Shown here in pieces: positions 28,433-37,234 of a stretch of 46,174 nucleotides of DNA (within the stretch, counting starts at the first letter, position 1; every line of letters begins with the position of its first letter). The notes beneath the pieces were generated by a model, which had not been told where the DNA came from, did no database searches, and was given only the letters and a program-made list of their open reading frames with translations. This DNA is from an uncultured Pelagibacteraceae bacterium (GTDB lineage Bacteria > Pseudomonadota > Alphaproteobacteria > Pelagibacterales > Pelagibacteraceae): positions 1 through 46,174 of the forward strand of contig CACAKN010000008.1 of NCBI GenBank assembly GCA_902533075.1, written 5' to 3'. The position numbers were made by a program, and so were the translations under genes.

Positions 28433-29123
28433 ATCTTTCTACATCAAGATATTTACAATTTAATATTTTAAGCGATTTATCAAATTCTATCACCAATGGA
28501 TTACCAGTGGGTATTTCCAAACTTGAAATTTGATTATTATCCAATTTAAATAAATATTTACAAAGAGCCCTAATAGAATTTCCATGTGCAGAAATTAAAA
28601 CATTCTTATTAATTAATTTTTCCTCAATTTCATCTTTAAAGTATTTAAAAACTCTTTCATAAGTATCTTCTAATGATTCTGTATCAGGAATTATTTCTTC
28701 CGGCAGATCTTTATATGTGTCAATATTTATTGGATGATAGGGACTTTCTTTGCTAAGTGCATCTGGTTTAATATTCCAAGATCTTCTAAATTCATGAATT
28801 TTTTTTTTACCAAGTTTTTCACTCATTTCAGTTTTGTTTAAACCTGTAAGAATTCCATAGTGTCTTTCATTTAGTTGCCAGGCTTTAATAAAATCCTTTT
28901 TATCGTTTAAAACACTTTTTATTATTTCTAATGTATTATTTGCTCTCAATTGAAGAGATGAATAATAATATTCAATAGTTATATTTTTATTTTTAATAAG
29001 AAATCCTGATTTTTCTGCTTCTGATTTGCCTTTTTCAGTAAGACCTATATCAACCCAGCCAGTGAATCTTTTTTCAAGATTCCAAATACTTTGACCGTGT
29101 CTAACTAATATTAAAAAACTCAT
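28410..29123 (-). CDS. gpmA: 2,3-bisphosphoglycerate-dependent phosphoglycerate mutase
   Basis: Interconverts 3- and 2-phosphoglycerate in glycolysis/gluconeogenesis. The 237-residue protein has the phosphohistidine motif LVRHGQSIWN (His9), the RFTGWVDIGLTEKG segment, LNERHYGILTGLNK and the second histidine in SAHGNSIRAL. Length and the conserved LEIPTGNPLV near the end mark the cofactor-dependent GpmA type rather than a generic histidine phosphatase. Stands alone on the minus strand, convergent with murU. Confidence 0.96.
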   Translation of the reverse strand: MSFLILVRHGQSIWNLEKRFTGWVDIGLTEKGKSEAEKSGFLIKNKNITIEYYYSSLQLRANNTLEIIKSVLNDKKDFIKAWQLNERHYGILTGLNKTEMSEKLGKKKIHEFRRSWNIKPDALSKESPYHPINIDTYKDLPEEIIPDTESLEDTYERVFKYFKDEIEEKLINKNVLISAHGNSIRALCKYLFKLDNNQISSLEIPTGNPLVIEFDKSLKILNCKYLDVERSKDLLIF

Positions 29124-29168
29124 ATTGTTATTTCTAAGATATATTTATAAATAAAACTATATAATTTA

Positions 29169-29564
29169 ATGATAAAATTTTTTTCAAAATACAAAATATT
29201 ATTTTACACTGTAAATTTTTCGTTTATTTTTATTTATCTTTATCCTGGTAGTTTAATTGGATTAGCTTTGTATGATGATATAAAATTACAACCTCAAATA
29301 ACACCTAATTTTGTAATTTCGTCTAATCATTTTTATGCCTTTATAATTATTTCTATGATTGGTTTTTTTACCTTTTTAAAGTCAAAAAATATTACCAATT
29401 TATTTATTTATTTAATTTTTCTGTCATTAATTCTTGAAATTTTACACTTATTTATACCAGGCAGAAGTTTCCAGTGGTCAGATTTATTTGGCAATTTACT
29501 TGGAGTTGTTGTTGTAATTTTGATCAACAATTTTATAAATAAATATGAGCACTCTAAAAAATAA
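29169..29564 (+). CDS. VanZ-like membrane protein
   Basis: A 131-residue protein with about four hydrophobic helices. The C-terminal pattern LEILHLFIPGRSFQWSDLFG followed by NLLGV fits the VanZ-like family (R-x-F-x-x-x-D-x-x-x-N-x-x-G). Function of the family is poorly defined; some members affect glycopeptide or lipid II-targeting antibiotic sensitivity. Its 3' end overlaps the next gene, a lysozyme-fold lipoprotein, by 20 bases, so the two are co-expressed and may both act at the envelope. Confidence 0.7.
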   Translation: MIKFFSKYKILFYTVNFSFIFIYLYPGSLIGLALYDDIKLQPQITPNFVISSNHFYAFIIISMIGFFTFLKSKNITNLFIYLIFLSLILEILHLFIPGRSFQWSDLFGNLLGVVVVILINNFINKYEHSKK

Positions 29565-30144
29565 AATATTAATATTATTCTTCTTTTTTTTAACCGGTTG
29601 TTCTTCAATCCCTTTAAATACTTCAAATAGTTGTTCAATTTTTGATGAGAGATACCTTTGGTATAAACACACTAAAAAAGTTGAACAAAAGTGGGGAACC
29701 CCTATTTATATTCAGTTAGCAATAATTAAAATGGAGTCCGATTTTGATTGGCTAGCAAAACCTGCTAGGCAAAAAATTTTTAAGGTGATACCCTATAAAC
29801 GACCTTCAAGTTCATTTGGTTATTCACAAGCAGTAAAAGGAACTTGGGATCAGTATAAAAAAGAAACAGGTAATAAATTAGCAATGAGAATGCGATTTAA
29901 AGATAGTGTCGACTTTATTGGTTGGTATACAAATAAGACAGAGTCTATTTTAAAGATTTCAAAAAAAAATGCTTTCAAACAATATCTTGCTTATCATGAA
30001 GGTTGGGGGAATTTCAAATATTACAAAAAAAACAAAGATGTGATAAGATTAGCTAAAAAAGTTGAAAAACAATCTAATATTTATAAAAAACAATTATTAA
30101 AGTGTCAAAATTCTCTTAATAAGAATAAATATATTATTTTTTAG
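29545..30144 (+). CDS. Lysozyme-fold (SLT-like) lipoprotein, putative
   Basis: A 199-residue predicted lipoprotein: a hydrophobic signal peptide ends in the lipobox LTGC (Cys19). Downstream, IQLAIIKMESDFDW (Glu64) followed by SSFGYSQAVKGTWDQYKK resembles the catalytic-glutamate and G-Y-x-Q segments of lytic transglycosylases, and AYHEGWGNFKYY fits the third conserved region of that fold. It could cut peptidoglycan at the outer membrane side. I do not recognise a named subfamily (such as MltC or EmtA). Catalytic activity is inferred from motif order only. Confidence 0.65.
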   Translation: MSTLKNKILILFFFFLTGCSSIPLNTSNSCSIFDERYLWYKHTKKVEQKWGTPIYIQLAIIKMESDFDWLAKPARQKIFKVIPYKRPSSSFGYSQAVKGTWDQYKKETGNKLAMRMRFKDSVDFIGWYTNKTESILKISKKNAFKQYLAYHEGWGNFKYYKKNKDVIRLAKKVEKQSNIYKKQLLKCQNSLNKNKYIIF

Positions 30145-33100
30145 TAAGTTCTTTTTTTAATTCTAAATCTACAACATCTATTCTTTTGGTATTTTTTGCT
30201 AAAGCTAAATACATTGATGGAGTTACATATAAAGTAAAAAATGTTGAAATTATCATACCTCCTAAAATAGTTGATCCAACAGCTAATCTAGAACCTTCAC
30301 CTGCTCCAGGACCAATATTTCCTATCACTAAAGGCATCATAGCTATCATTGTGCTAAGAGAAGTCATTATAATAGGTCTAAATCTTACAGCACAGGCTTC
30401 TTTAACAGCAGCTTCTATATTTTTTCCAGTAGTTCTAATTTGATTTGCATAATCCACAATTAAAATACTGTTTTTTGTTGAAATACCTATCAGTATAATA
30501 AGTGCAATTTGAGAAAAAATATTTACTGAGCTATTGAGAAATAAAATGAATATTAATCCACCAAAAATTGCTAATGGTACTGTTAAAATAATTATAAATG
30601 GGTGAATAAAGGAGTTAAAGGTTGCAGCCATTACTAAATATGCAGTTAGTAAAGCTAAGGCAAAAATTATAAATAATTCATTACTTGTCTCTTTGATTTC
30701 TTCAGATTTTCCTTTCCAAGTAATCTGATTTTCTGGGGCTAATTTAGACATTACTTCTTCAAAATATTTTATAGCTTCAGTCAAAGTATACCCTTCATTA
30801 ATATTTGCAGATATTGTCACTGCTCTTTGTCTATTGTATCTAGCAAGTTCTTTTGCTGAACCTTCTTCTTGAAAACTAACTAGATTTGCTAAAGAAATTA
30901 GTTTTCCAGTTGTCTCTGAGCGAACAAATATTTTTGAAACACCTTCTTTGTTTCTTCTATCTGATAAATATTGTTGAACAATTATAGGATACTCTTTACC
31001 TAATTTATTAAAAGTTGTTATTTTTTTACCACCATAAAGAGTCTCAAGTGTTTCACCAATTGATTTTGTAGAAACACCCAAATCTTTAGCTTTATTTTTA
31101 TTAATTATTAATTTTACTTCTGGTTTATTTCTGTTGTAATCAGACTCTATTCTTGAAAGGTTTTTATTAGATCTTAGTTCCTTGATAATTTTTTTTTGTA
31201 TTTCTTCAAGTTCTTCATAGGTACTTCCATAAATAACCATTTGCACTGGTTTATTGTAATTAGATACTCTTATTGATTGAGGAGAAATAGGAAATGCTAC
31301 TGCTTGAGGTAAAGTTACTATTTTTCCAATTGCTTCTCTTAAAACAACTTCTTGTCCCTTTTTTCGATTTTTCCAGTCATCTAATAAAGCAATTATTATA
31401 AAACTATTATATGAATTAGCTGAACTTCCAAACCCTGGAACCCTCATAATAAATCTTGAATATGGACTATCCTCAGCTTGAAGAAGTGGAAGAAGCCTAG
31501 CTTCTACTTTCTGAGCTTGTTCTTGCGTATATTCGAAAGAAGTTCCTTCATCTGTGAATCCAATAATTAAGTAGGCACCACGATCTTCCATGGGCAATAA
31601 TTCTTTCTTAGAAAAGTTAAATAATAATACCGATGCGACTAATATTAAGATTATAAAAAAACTTACAGCTTTTGTCTTATTTACAATTATATCTAAAGTC
31701 TCTTTGTAAAAGTTTGAAAAGCTTAAGAAAAACTTTTCAAACTTTCGGATAAAAAGTTTTTTTGATGTCTTTTTATATAAAAATTTACTAGCAAGCATTG
31801 GAGATAGTGTTAACGCTACAAACGAAGACACAACTATTGAAAAAGACAAAGCAATGGCTGTTTCTCTAAATAAAGTTCCAGAAATTCCTTCAATAAAAAT
31901 TAATGGTAGAAAAACAGCAACCAGAATTAATGTCGTAGCTACAATAGCAAAAGAAATTTGTTTAGAGCCTTTGTAAGCTGCAACCAATGGAGTTTCACCA
32001 TTTTCTATTCTTCTGTATATTGCATCTGTCATTATAACAGAATCATCTGTTATTATTCCTATAGCTAAAATAAAACTTAAAAGAACGAAAATATTTATTG
32101 ATAATCCAAATATATATAAACCTAAAAAAGAGGCTATAAGGCTCACTGGGAGGGCTATAGCTGGTACTATTACAGCCTTTAAATTTCCCAGAAATAGATA
32201 TATTATTAAAACAACTAAAACAAAAGCTATTAACAAAGTTTTATACACCTCTTCTATAGCAGCCTCTACATAATTTGCTCTGTTGAAAGAAACTCTTAAA
32301 TCTAACTCTGTTGGTAAAGATTTTTTAACTTGAATAATTTTTTTCTTAATATCATTTGAAAGCTCAACTGTTGAGGCACCACTTCTAGCATAAATACCAA
32401 TTCCAACAGTTTTTAAATTTATTTGATCTTTAGTTTGAGCTTTAAAAAGAGTTTTTTCTGAAACAGGACCAAATTCTATGTTAGCAACATCAGATAATAA
32501 AATAACTTTATTACCAGTTTTTTTAATTGGTAGCTGTTTAATTGAATTAATATCAGTGTATGACTTATCTAAATTAAGTGTTAAATCAATATTATCTGCC
32601 TCAAGTGTACCAGCCGGAAGACTTATATTTTCTCCACGCATTGCAGTTTCAACTTCTTTAATTGTTAAATCATTAGCTGCAAGTCTAATAGGATCTATCC
32701 ACACTCTAATACTCAATTCCCTTAATCCGCCAACTCTTATTCTTCCAACATTTTTTATACTTGAGAATTGATCGACTAAATATCTTTCAGCATAATCTCC
32801 TAACTCAAGGTCACTCCAAGTTGATGATGATAGAGATAACCACATAGTTGTAGTAAAACCAGCTGCTCTTTTAAGTATTTGTGGAGGATCAGATTCGGAT
32901 GGCAGGTTATCAACAACTCTAGCAACTCTTTCTCTAATGTCATTAGCAGCATTATCTAAGTCTATACTTGTATCAAATTCTACATTTATTGTGCTTCTTC
33001 CATTTTCTGATTTAGAGTCAATATTCTTTATTCCTTCAGCACCACCAATAACATCTTCAACAACCTGAGTTACTTCTTGATCTACTATCGAAGCTGCAGC

Positions 33101-33262
33101 AGACTTATAATCTACTTGAACTTGTACGACAGGTGGCTGTATACCATTTGGTAGTTCTCTAACTGGTAATTTCCAAAAAACAAATAAACCAAAAACGATC
33201 AAAATTAAAGACATGACCCAAGATATTGTTGGTCTTTTTATACTTAATTCGGTAATAAACAT
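30134..33262 (-). CDS. RND-family efflux pump, inner-membrane transporter (HAE1/AcrB-like)
   Basis: Proton-driven exporter of 1042 residues with the standard two-fold plan: TM1 near the N-terminus (SWVMSLILIVFGLFVFWKL), a large periplasmic loop, helices 2-6, TM7, a second loop and helices 8-12. Proton-relay residues are kept: the aspartate pair in AIGIITDDSVIM (TM4) and the lysine in IGISTKNSILIVDYAN (TM10). PVRELPNG and SKSENGRSTINVEF are typical of AcrB/MdtB relatives. It follows the adaptor gene without a gap, and no TolC-like gene is adjacent. Substrate unknown. Its 3' end overlaps the SLT-like gene by 11 bases. Confidence 0.93.
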   Translation of the reverse strand: MFITELSIKRPTISWVMSLILIVFGLFVFWKLPVRELPNGIQPPVVQVQVDYKSAAASIVDQEVTQVVEDVIGGAEGIKNIDSKSENGRSTINVEFDTSIDLDNAANDIRERVARVVDNLPSESDPPQILKRAAGFTTTMWLSLSSSTWSDLELGDYAERYLVDQFSSIKNVGRIRVGGLRELSIRVWIDPIRLAANDLTIKEVETAMRGENISLPAGTLEADNIDLTLNLDKSYTDINSIKQLPIKKTGNKVILLSDVANIEFGPVSEKTLFKAQTKDQINLKTVGIGIYARSGASTVELSNDIKKKIIQVKKSLPTELDLRVSFNRANYVEAAIEEVYKTLLIAFVLVVLIIYLFLGNLKAVIVPAIALPVSLIASFLGLYIFGLSINIFVLLSFILAIGIITDDSVIMTDAIYRRIENGETPLVAAYKGSKQISFAIVATTLILVAVFLPLIFIEGISGTLFRETAIALSFSIVVSSFVALTLSPMLASKFLYKKTSKKLFIRKFEKFFLSFSNFYKETLDIIVNKTKAVSFFIILILVASVLLFNFSKKELLPMEDRGAYLIIGFTDEGTSFEYTQEQAQKVEARLLPLLQAEDSPYSRFIMRVPGFGSSANSYNSFIIIALLDDWKNRKKGQEVVLREAIGKIVTLPQAVAFPISPQSIRVSNYNKPVQMVIYGSTYEELEEIQKKIIKELRSNKNLSRIESDYNRNKPEVKLIINKNKAKDLGVSTKSIGETLETLYGGKKITTFNKLGKEYPIIVQQYLSDRRNKEGVSKIFVRSETTGKLISLANLVSFQEEGSAKELARYNRQRAVTISANINEGYTLTEAIKYFEEVMSKLAPENQITWKGKSEEIKETSNELFIIFALALLTAYLVMAATFNSFIHPFIIILTVPLAIFGGLIFILFLNSSVNIFSQIALIILIGISTKNSILIVDYANQIRTTGKNIEAAVKEACAVRFRPIIMTSLSTMIAMMPLVIGNIGPGAGEGSRLAVGSTILGGMIISTFFTLYVTPSMYLALAKNTKRIDVVDLELKKELTKK

Positions 33263-34132
33263 TTATTTGTTGATAGGTTTTATTTTTCCACGCGGTCTAA
33301 CTTTTTTTAATCCTTCGGCTACAATAATATCACCTTCAGTTAGGCCAGAGATTATTTCTATACTTTTATCAGTTCTTATACCTGTTGTTATTTCAGTTTT
33401 ATTAGCAATATTCTCTTTGTTGATTTTATAAACATATGACTTGTCCCCCTCAATCATGATGCTTGTATCAGGAACACTTAAAGAATTTCTCAAATCAAAT
33501 TTAACCGCAACTTCTAATAATGATCCTGAAATAAGCTCTAAGTCCTCGTTATCTACTTTTATTCTAGATAATAAACTTCTAGTATCAGCATTAATTCTAC
33601 TTGAAACAAAGTCTACTTCACCTCTAAATATTTTATCTTTATAGCTAGTTAACTTAATTTCTACTGGCAGGCCTTTTTTTATAGATGCAGAATAATTTTC
33701 AGGTATTTTTACATCAGAATAAATAACAGAGTTATCATCAAGCGTAATAATAACTATATTATTTGACGCAAGGATATCTTCAGTCAGACTTGTGTATCCC
33801 AATACACCACTGAATGGTGCTATTATATTTCCACTTTTCAAATTTATTAAAATTTCCCCCTTTTTAACAAAATTCTTTAATTTAAGGTCTTCAAATAGAT
33901 CATCTTTTTTTATCTTAAATGTTTTTGATTTTTTCGAAATTGCTGTTCCAAAAGTTTCTACTTTTTCTGAAAATTCTTTTTTAACTACTTCTGTTACAAT
34001 TATCCCTGGAGGTGGTCTTTTACTAAATTTTTTTTTGAAATGATTTCCAACCATTGTTCTTCCAATAATCACAATTGCTATAATTAGAAAAAATACCAAT
34101 ATTATGGAAATAGTTTTTGTAGATCTTTTCAT
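33263..34132 (-). CDS. RND periplasmic adaptor, short form without coiled-coil hairpin
   Basis: Membrane-fusion (adaptor) subunit of the RND pump, 289 residues against the usual 350-400. An N-terminal membrane anchor (about 8-25) is followed by a lipoyl-like domain (about 60-130): the first half ends in NFVKKGEILINLKSG and the second half starts at once with NIIAPFSGVLG. In normal adaptors an alpha-helical hairpin of 60 or more residues sits between these halves; here none is present. Beta-barrel (about 133-210) and membrane-proximal domains (SLLEVAV to the end) follow. The gene directly precedes the pump gene. Confidence 0.9.
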   Translation of the reverse strand: MKRSTKTISIILVFFLIIAIVIIGRTMVGNHFKKKFSKRPPPGIIVTEVVKKEFSEKVETFGTAISKKSKTFKIKKDDLFEDLKLKNFVKKGEILINLKSGNIIAPFSGVLGYTSLTEDILASNNIVIITLDDNSVIYSDVKIPENYSASIKKGLPVEIKLTSYKDKIFRGEVDFVSSRINADTRSLLSRIKVDNEDLELISGSLLEVAVKFDLRNSLSVPDTSIMIEGDKSYVYKINKENIANKTEITTGIRTDKSIEIISGLTEGDIIVAEGLKKVRPRGKIKPINK

Positions 34133-34139
34133 ATTTAAT

Positions 34140-34955
34140 TTAAATTATGCCGTATTCAGCCCAAGAGCCATCATAAATACAAGGAAGATATTTATCATTA
34201 ATTAAAGAATAAGCTAGTGCCAAAACACACGCAGTAACTCCAGAACCACAAGAAAAAACTATATTTTTTTCATTTATATTTTCTAAACAAGTTTCAAAAA
34301 TCAGCTTAAGATCTTCTGCGGTCTTAAACGTTTTGTCCTTGTTTAAGCATTGATTAAAAGGTATGCAAAAGGAATTTTTGATATTGCCGCTCCTTAAACC
34401 TTTTCTTGGTTCTTGGACTTTTCCATCAAATCTCTCTTTGTTTCTAGCATCTATCAATTTAAATTTTTGTTCATAAATATTTTGATCAATTGACTGTTTA
34501 TTTTTAACAAGTTCCTTTTTTTCAAAGCCCTTATAGTCAGATGGCTGAATACTTATAATATTATTTGTTACTTCGTTATTTTCTTTAATCCATTTTTTAA
34601 GTCCACCATTTAAAACATGAACTAACTTTGGATTATGTCCAAAATAAATAAAATTAAACCAACATCTACATGAGCTAATTACATCAGAGTTATCATAAAT
34701 AACAATTTCATCATCCTTTTTAATTCCCATTTTTGAAACTATTTTTTCCCACTCATTTATGTCTACTAACATGTGAGGTAGATCAGTATCTTTTCTTGAA
34801 TTTTCGTCTAAATCAAAAAAAATAGCATTTGGAATATGTTGATTTTTATATTCAGTAAAACCATTTCTTTTAGTCATGGGCATATGCCAAGAGCAATCAA
34901 TAATTTTAACATCATCTAACTTTTCTTCTAACCAATTTGTTTCAATTAAAGGCAT
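34140..34955 (-). CDS. sseA: 3-mercaptopyruvate/thiosulfate sulfurtransferase
   Basis: Two-domain rhodanese-type enzyme of 271 residues that transfers sulfane sulfur. The N-terminal inactive domain contains IIDCSWHMP and IPNAIFFDLDENS; the C-terminal domain has DARNKERF, GLRSGNIKNS and the active loop CGSGVTA at 236-242 with Cys236. The G-S-G-V-T-A loop is typical of 3-mercaptopyruvate sulfurtransferases rather than thiosulfate rhodaneses. No signal peptide, so cytoplasmic. It lies 1 base after msrA and 7 before the adaptor gene, in one minus-strand unit. Confidence 0.93.
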   Translation of the reverse strand: MPLIETNWLEEKLDDVKIIDCSWHMPMTKRNGFTEYKNQHIPNAIFFDLDENSRKDTDLPHMLVDINEWEKIVSKMGIKKDDEIVIYDNSDVISSCRCWFNFIYFGHNPKLVHVLNGGLKKWIKENNEVTNNIISIQPSDYKGFEKKELVKNKQSIDQNIYEQKFKLIDARNKERFDGKVQEPRKGLRSGNIKNSFCIPFNQCLNKDKTFKTAEDLKLIFETCLENINEKNIVFSCGSGVTACVLALAYSLINDKYLPCIYDGSWAEYGII

Positions 34956-34956
34956 T

Positions 34957-35400
34957 TTATCTTTTTTCTAAATATTTTTGATGGTATTCTTCAGCAGGAC
35001 AATAATTTTTCAATAAAGAAATTTTTGTAACTACTTTTTTCGAAAGTCTTTCATTTACCTCTGTTAAAACTTTTTCAGCTATTTTCTTTTGATTATCATT
35101 TAGATAAAATATTTCACTTCGATACTGGGTTCCAAAATCAGGTCCTTGAGAGTTAAGTGTAGTAGGATCATGAATTTGAAAGAAAATTTTTAAAATTTTT
35201 TCATAAGAAATAACTTTTTCGTCAAAATCAAGTTTTACAACTTCAGCATGATTAGTATTGCCAGTGCAGACTTCTTTATAGGTTGTTCTTGGACTATTAC
35301 CCCCACAATATCCGACTTCAGTTTTAATGATGCCTTCAATTTTACTAAATTTTATTTCAGGTCCCCAAAAACATCCAAGAGCTAATACTGCTATTTCCAT
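34957..35400 (-). CDS. msrA: Peptide methionine-S-sulfoxide reductase
   Basis: Repairs methionine-S-sulfoxide. The 147-residue protein is a minimal MsrA: catalytic LGCFWGPE at the N-terminus (Cys10), GYCGGNSPRTTYKEVCTGNTNHAE, HDPTTLNSQGPDFGTQYRS and AEEYHQKYL (each conserved). N- and C-terminal extensions seen in 170-210 residue homologues are absent. Extra cysteines that could resolve the sulfenic acid include the one in NYCPAEEY. First gene of the msrA-sseA-adaptor-pump series. Confidence 0.96.
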   Translation of the reverse strand: MEIAVLALGCFWGPEIKFSKIEGIIKTEVGYCGGNSPRTTYKEVCTGNTNHAEVVKLDFDEKVISYEKILKIFFQIHDPTTLNSQGPDFGTQYRSEIFYLNDNQKKIAEKVLTEVNERLSKKVVTKISLLKNYCPAEEYHQKYLEKR

Positions 35401-35435
35401 TGATTATGATTTAAATTAATTTACAAATTATTCAT

Positions 35436-36320
35436 ATGCTAAGTAAAAATCAATTAGGATTTTTGTACATGTTTCTATCCATTTGTGCGTTTTCGTTGAT
35501 GGATGTAATCGTAAAATGGTCAGTTGACTATCCAATAGGGCAAGTTTTATTTTTTAGAGGATTTTTTGGGATGATTTTTTATTTTTTTATAATTCCAAAA
35601 GATAGACTTTATAATTTTTACAAAACCAAAAGACCAGGACTCCATACCTTAAGATGCATTTCTGGTTTAATTGCTCTTGTTGCAATTTTTATAGCCCTAA
35701 GAAAATTACCATTAGCAACAGTAGTAAGTATCTCTTTTGCAGCTCCAATATTTACAACAATCTTTTCAATATTTTTACTGAGTGAAAGAGTTGGTTTTTT
35801 TAGATGGCTTGCGGTCTTAATAGGTTTCGTAGGAATCTTAGTCATAACAGAGCCTGGAATTAGTGAATTAAATATTTATTATATTTTCCCGATAATATTT
35901 TGTTTAGGACTTTCTTACGTAGCAATTGCAATAAGACAATTATCTTCCACAGAACCAGTTTGGCTGATTTCCTTTTATTTTTCATTATCTATAACACTTT
36001 TGAGCTTTCTAACTATTCCTCAGGGCTGGGTTATGCCAAGTTTTAATCATTTTATTATTTTGTCTTTAGTAGGTATATTTGGTGGGGTAGCAAATTTGTG
36101 GTTAAGTCAATCTTATAAATATTCGGAAGTATCCCTTGTAACACCTTTAAAATATCTAGCATTAGTTTTTGCAATAATTTTTGGATATTTTATTTGGGAA
36201 GAAGTGCCAACGATTAAATCATTAATAGGTGCTTTTTTAGTGATTATTTCAACATTAATAATTTTTAGAAGAGAAATTTATAAAAAGAAAATAATTACGT
36301 CCAAAACAATCAATGACTAA
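35436..36320 (+). CDS. EamA/DMT family transporter
   Basis: Inner-membrane protein of 294 residues with ten predicted hydrophobic helices in two EamA repeats (about 8-135 and 150-282). Motifs such as FFRGFFGMIFYFFI, TLRCISGLIALVAIFIALRK, SFAAPIFTTIFSIFLLSERVG and VTPLKYLALVFAIIFGYFIW are typical of the drug/metabolite transporter superfamily. Members export or import amino acids, SAM, nucleosides or unknown metabolites; the substrate cannot be read here. Overlaps the glycosylase gene by 8 bases. Confidence 0.88.
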   Translation: MLSKNQLGFLYMFLSICAFSLMDVIVKWSVDYPIGQVLFFRGFFGMIFYFFIIPKDRLYNFYKTKRPGLHTLRCISGLIALVAIFIALRKLPLATVVSISFAAPIFTTIFSIFLLSERVGFFRWLAVLIGFVGILVITEPGISELNIYYIFPIIFCLGLSYVAIAIRQLSSTEPVWLISFYFSLSITLLSFLTIPQGWVMPSFNHFIILSLVGIFGGVANLWLSQSYKYSEVSLVTPLKYLALVFAIIFGYFIWEEVPTIKSLIGAFLVIISTLIIFRREIYKKKIITSKTIND

Positions 36321-36948
36321 AGTTCCAAAATATTGGAATAAAGCAAAAAAATATTTGTCTAAAAAAGATAAGATAATGTTAAAATTAATTAATGATTATA
36401 AGAGTCCTGCAGAAATTATTTTAACATCAAGAAAAGATATTTTTTTTTCATTATGTAAGAGTATTATTGGCCAACAAATTAGTGTTGCTGCAGCTAATTC
36501 TGTTTTCTTAAGATTTAAAATAAAATGTAAAAATAGAATAAATGCTAAAAATGTATCAAAATTAAGTTTTTCTCAACTTAAAAGTTGTGGGTTGAGTCGT
36601 CAAAAAGTAATTGGAATTAAAAGTTTGACAGAACAAATATTAAATAAGTCTTTTAATCCAAAACTTATCTCAAAAATGAATGATGAGGAAGCAATTGTTT
36701 ATCTTTCAAATTTAAAACAAATTGGTAGATGGTCTGCTGAAATGATACTTCTTTTTACCTACAACAGATCTAATATATGGCCAGTACAAGATATTGGATT
36801 ATTAAGAGCTATTTCTAAAAATTATAAAAAGAAATATTTACCACCAGAGAAGTTTGTTAAATTATTAAAAAAGAGATTTTCACCATACTGTTCAGTTGCA
36901 ACTTGGTATTTATGGAGAAGTATAGATCCTGAACCTATTCAGTACTAA
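36313..36948 (+). CDS. AlkA-like DNA-3-methyladenine glycosylase (HhH-GPD)
   Basis: Base-excision repair glycosylase of 211 residues in the helix-hairpin-helix-GPD superfamily. The IIGQQISVAAANSVFLRF segment (51-68), the hairpin LSNLKQIGRWSAEMILLF (131-148) and the catalytic aspartate in WPVQDIGLLRA (Asp160) are clear. It lacks the N-terminal AlkA domain and iron-sulfur cysteines, so it is a short AlkA-type alkyl-base glycosylase rather than an Nth/MutY protein. Its end overlaps the convergent DUF1330 gene by 14 bases. Confidence 0.9.
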   Translation: MTKVPKYWNKAKKYLSKKDKIMLKLINDYKSPAEIILTSRKDIFFSLCKSIIGQQISVAAANSVFLRFKIKCKNRINAKNVSKLSFSQLKSCGLSRQKVIGIKSLTEQILNKSFNPKLISKMNDEEAIVYLSNLKQIGRWSAEMILLFTYNRSNIWPVQDIGLLRAISKNYKKKYLPPEKFVKLLKKRFSPYCSVATWYLWRSIDPEPIQY

Positions 36949-37234
36949 ATCCCTCTATTATTTGCATATGTCTTTTAGTTGTTTTTTTAGCCAGATCCCA
37001 TCCAGCTTGATACTCTTTTGAATTATGACATTCCAGGGCTTTTTGATAATTGGGGAATTCCCATATCACTGTTCTAACGAAATCATCTCCATCATAAGTT
37101 TGATGCTCTCCACCTCTAACTAATGGAATTCCTCCAAAACCTTTAATGATAGGAGTAACAGTTTCAGCATATTTTTTTAAATTTTCTAGACTATCTACTT
37201 TGAAATACAAACTAATCCAATAACCTTTTTTCAT
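36935..37234 (-). CDS. DUF1330 family protein
   Basis: A 99-residue soluble protein of the dimeric alpha-beta barrel type. GYWISLYFKVDSLENLKKYA, TPIIKGFGGIPLVRGGEHQ and RTVIWEFPNYQKALECHNSKEY are recognisable DUF1330 segments. No catalytic role is established for the family. It starts immediately after the stop codon of the glycosyltransferase gene, so the two are probably co-transcribed. Confidence 0.9.
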   Translation of the reverse strand: MKKGYWISLYFKVDSLENLKKYAETVTPIIKGFGGIPLVRGGEHQTYDGDDFVRTVIWEFPNYQKALECHNSKEYQAGWDLAKKTTKRHMQIIEGFSTE

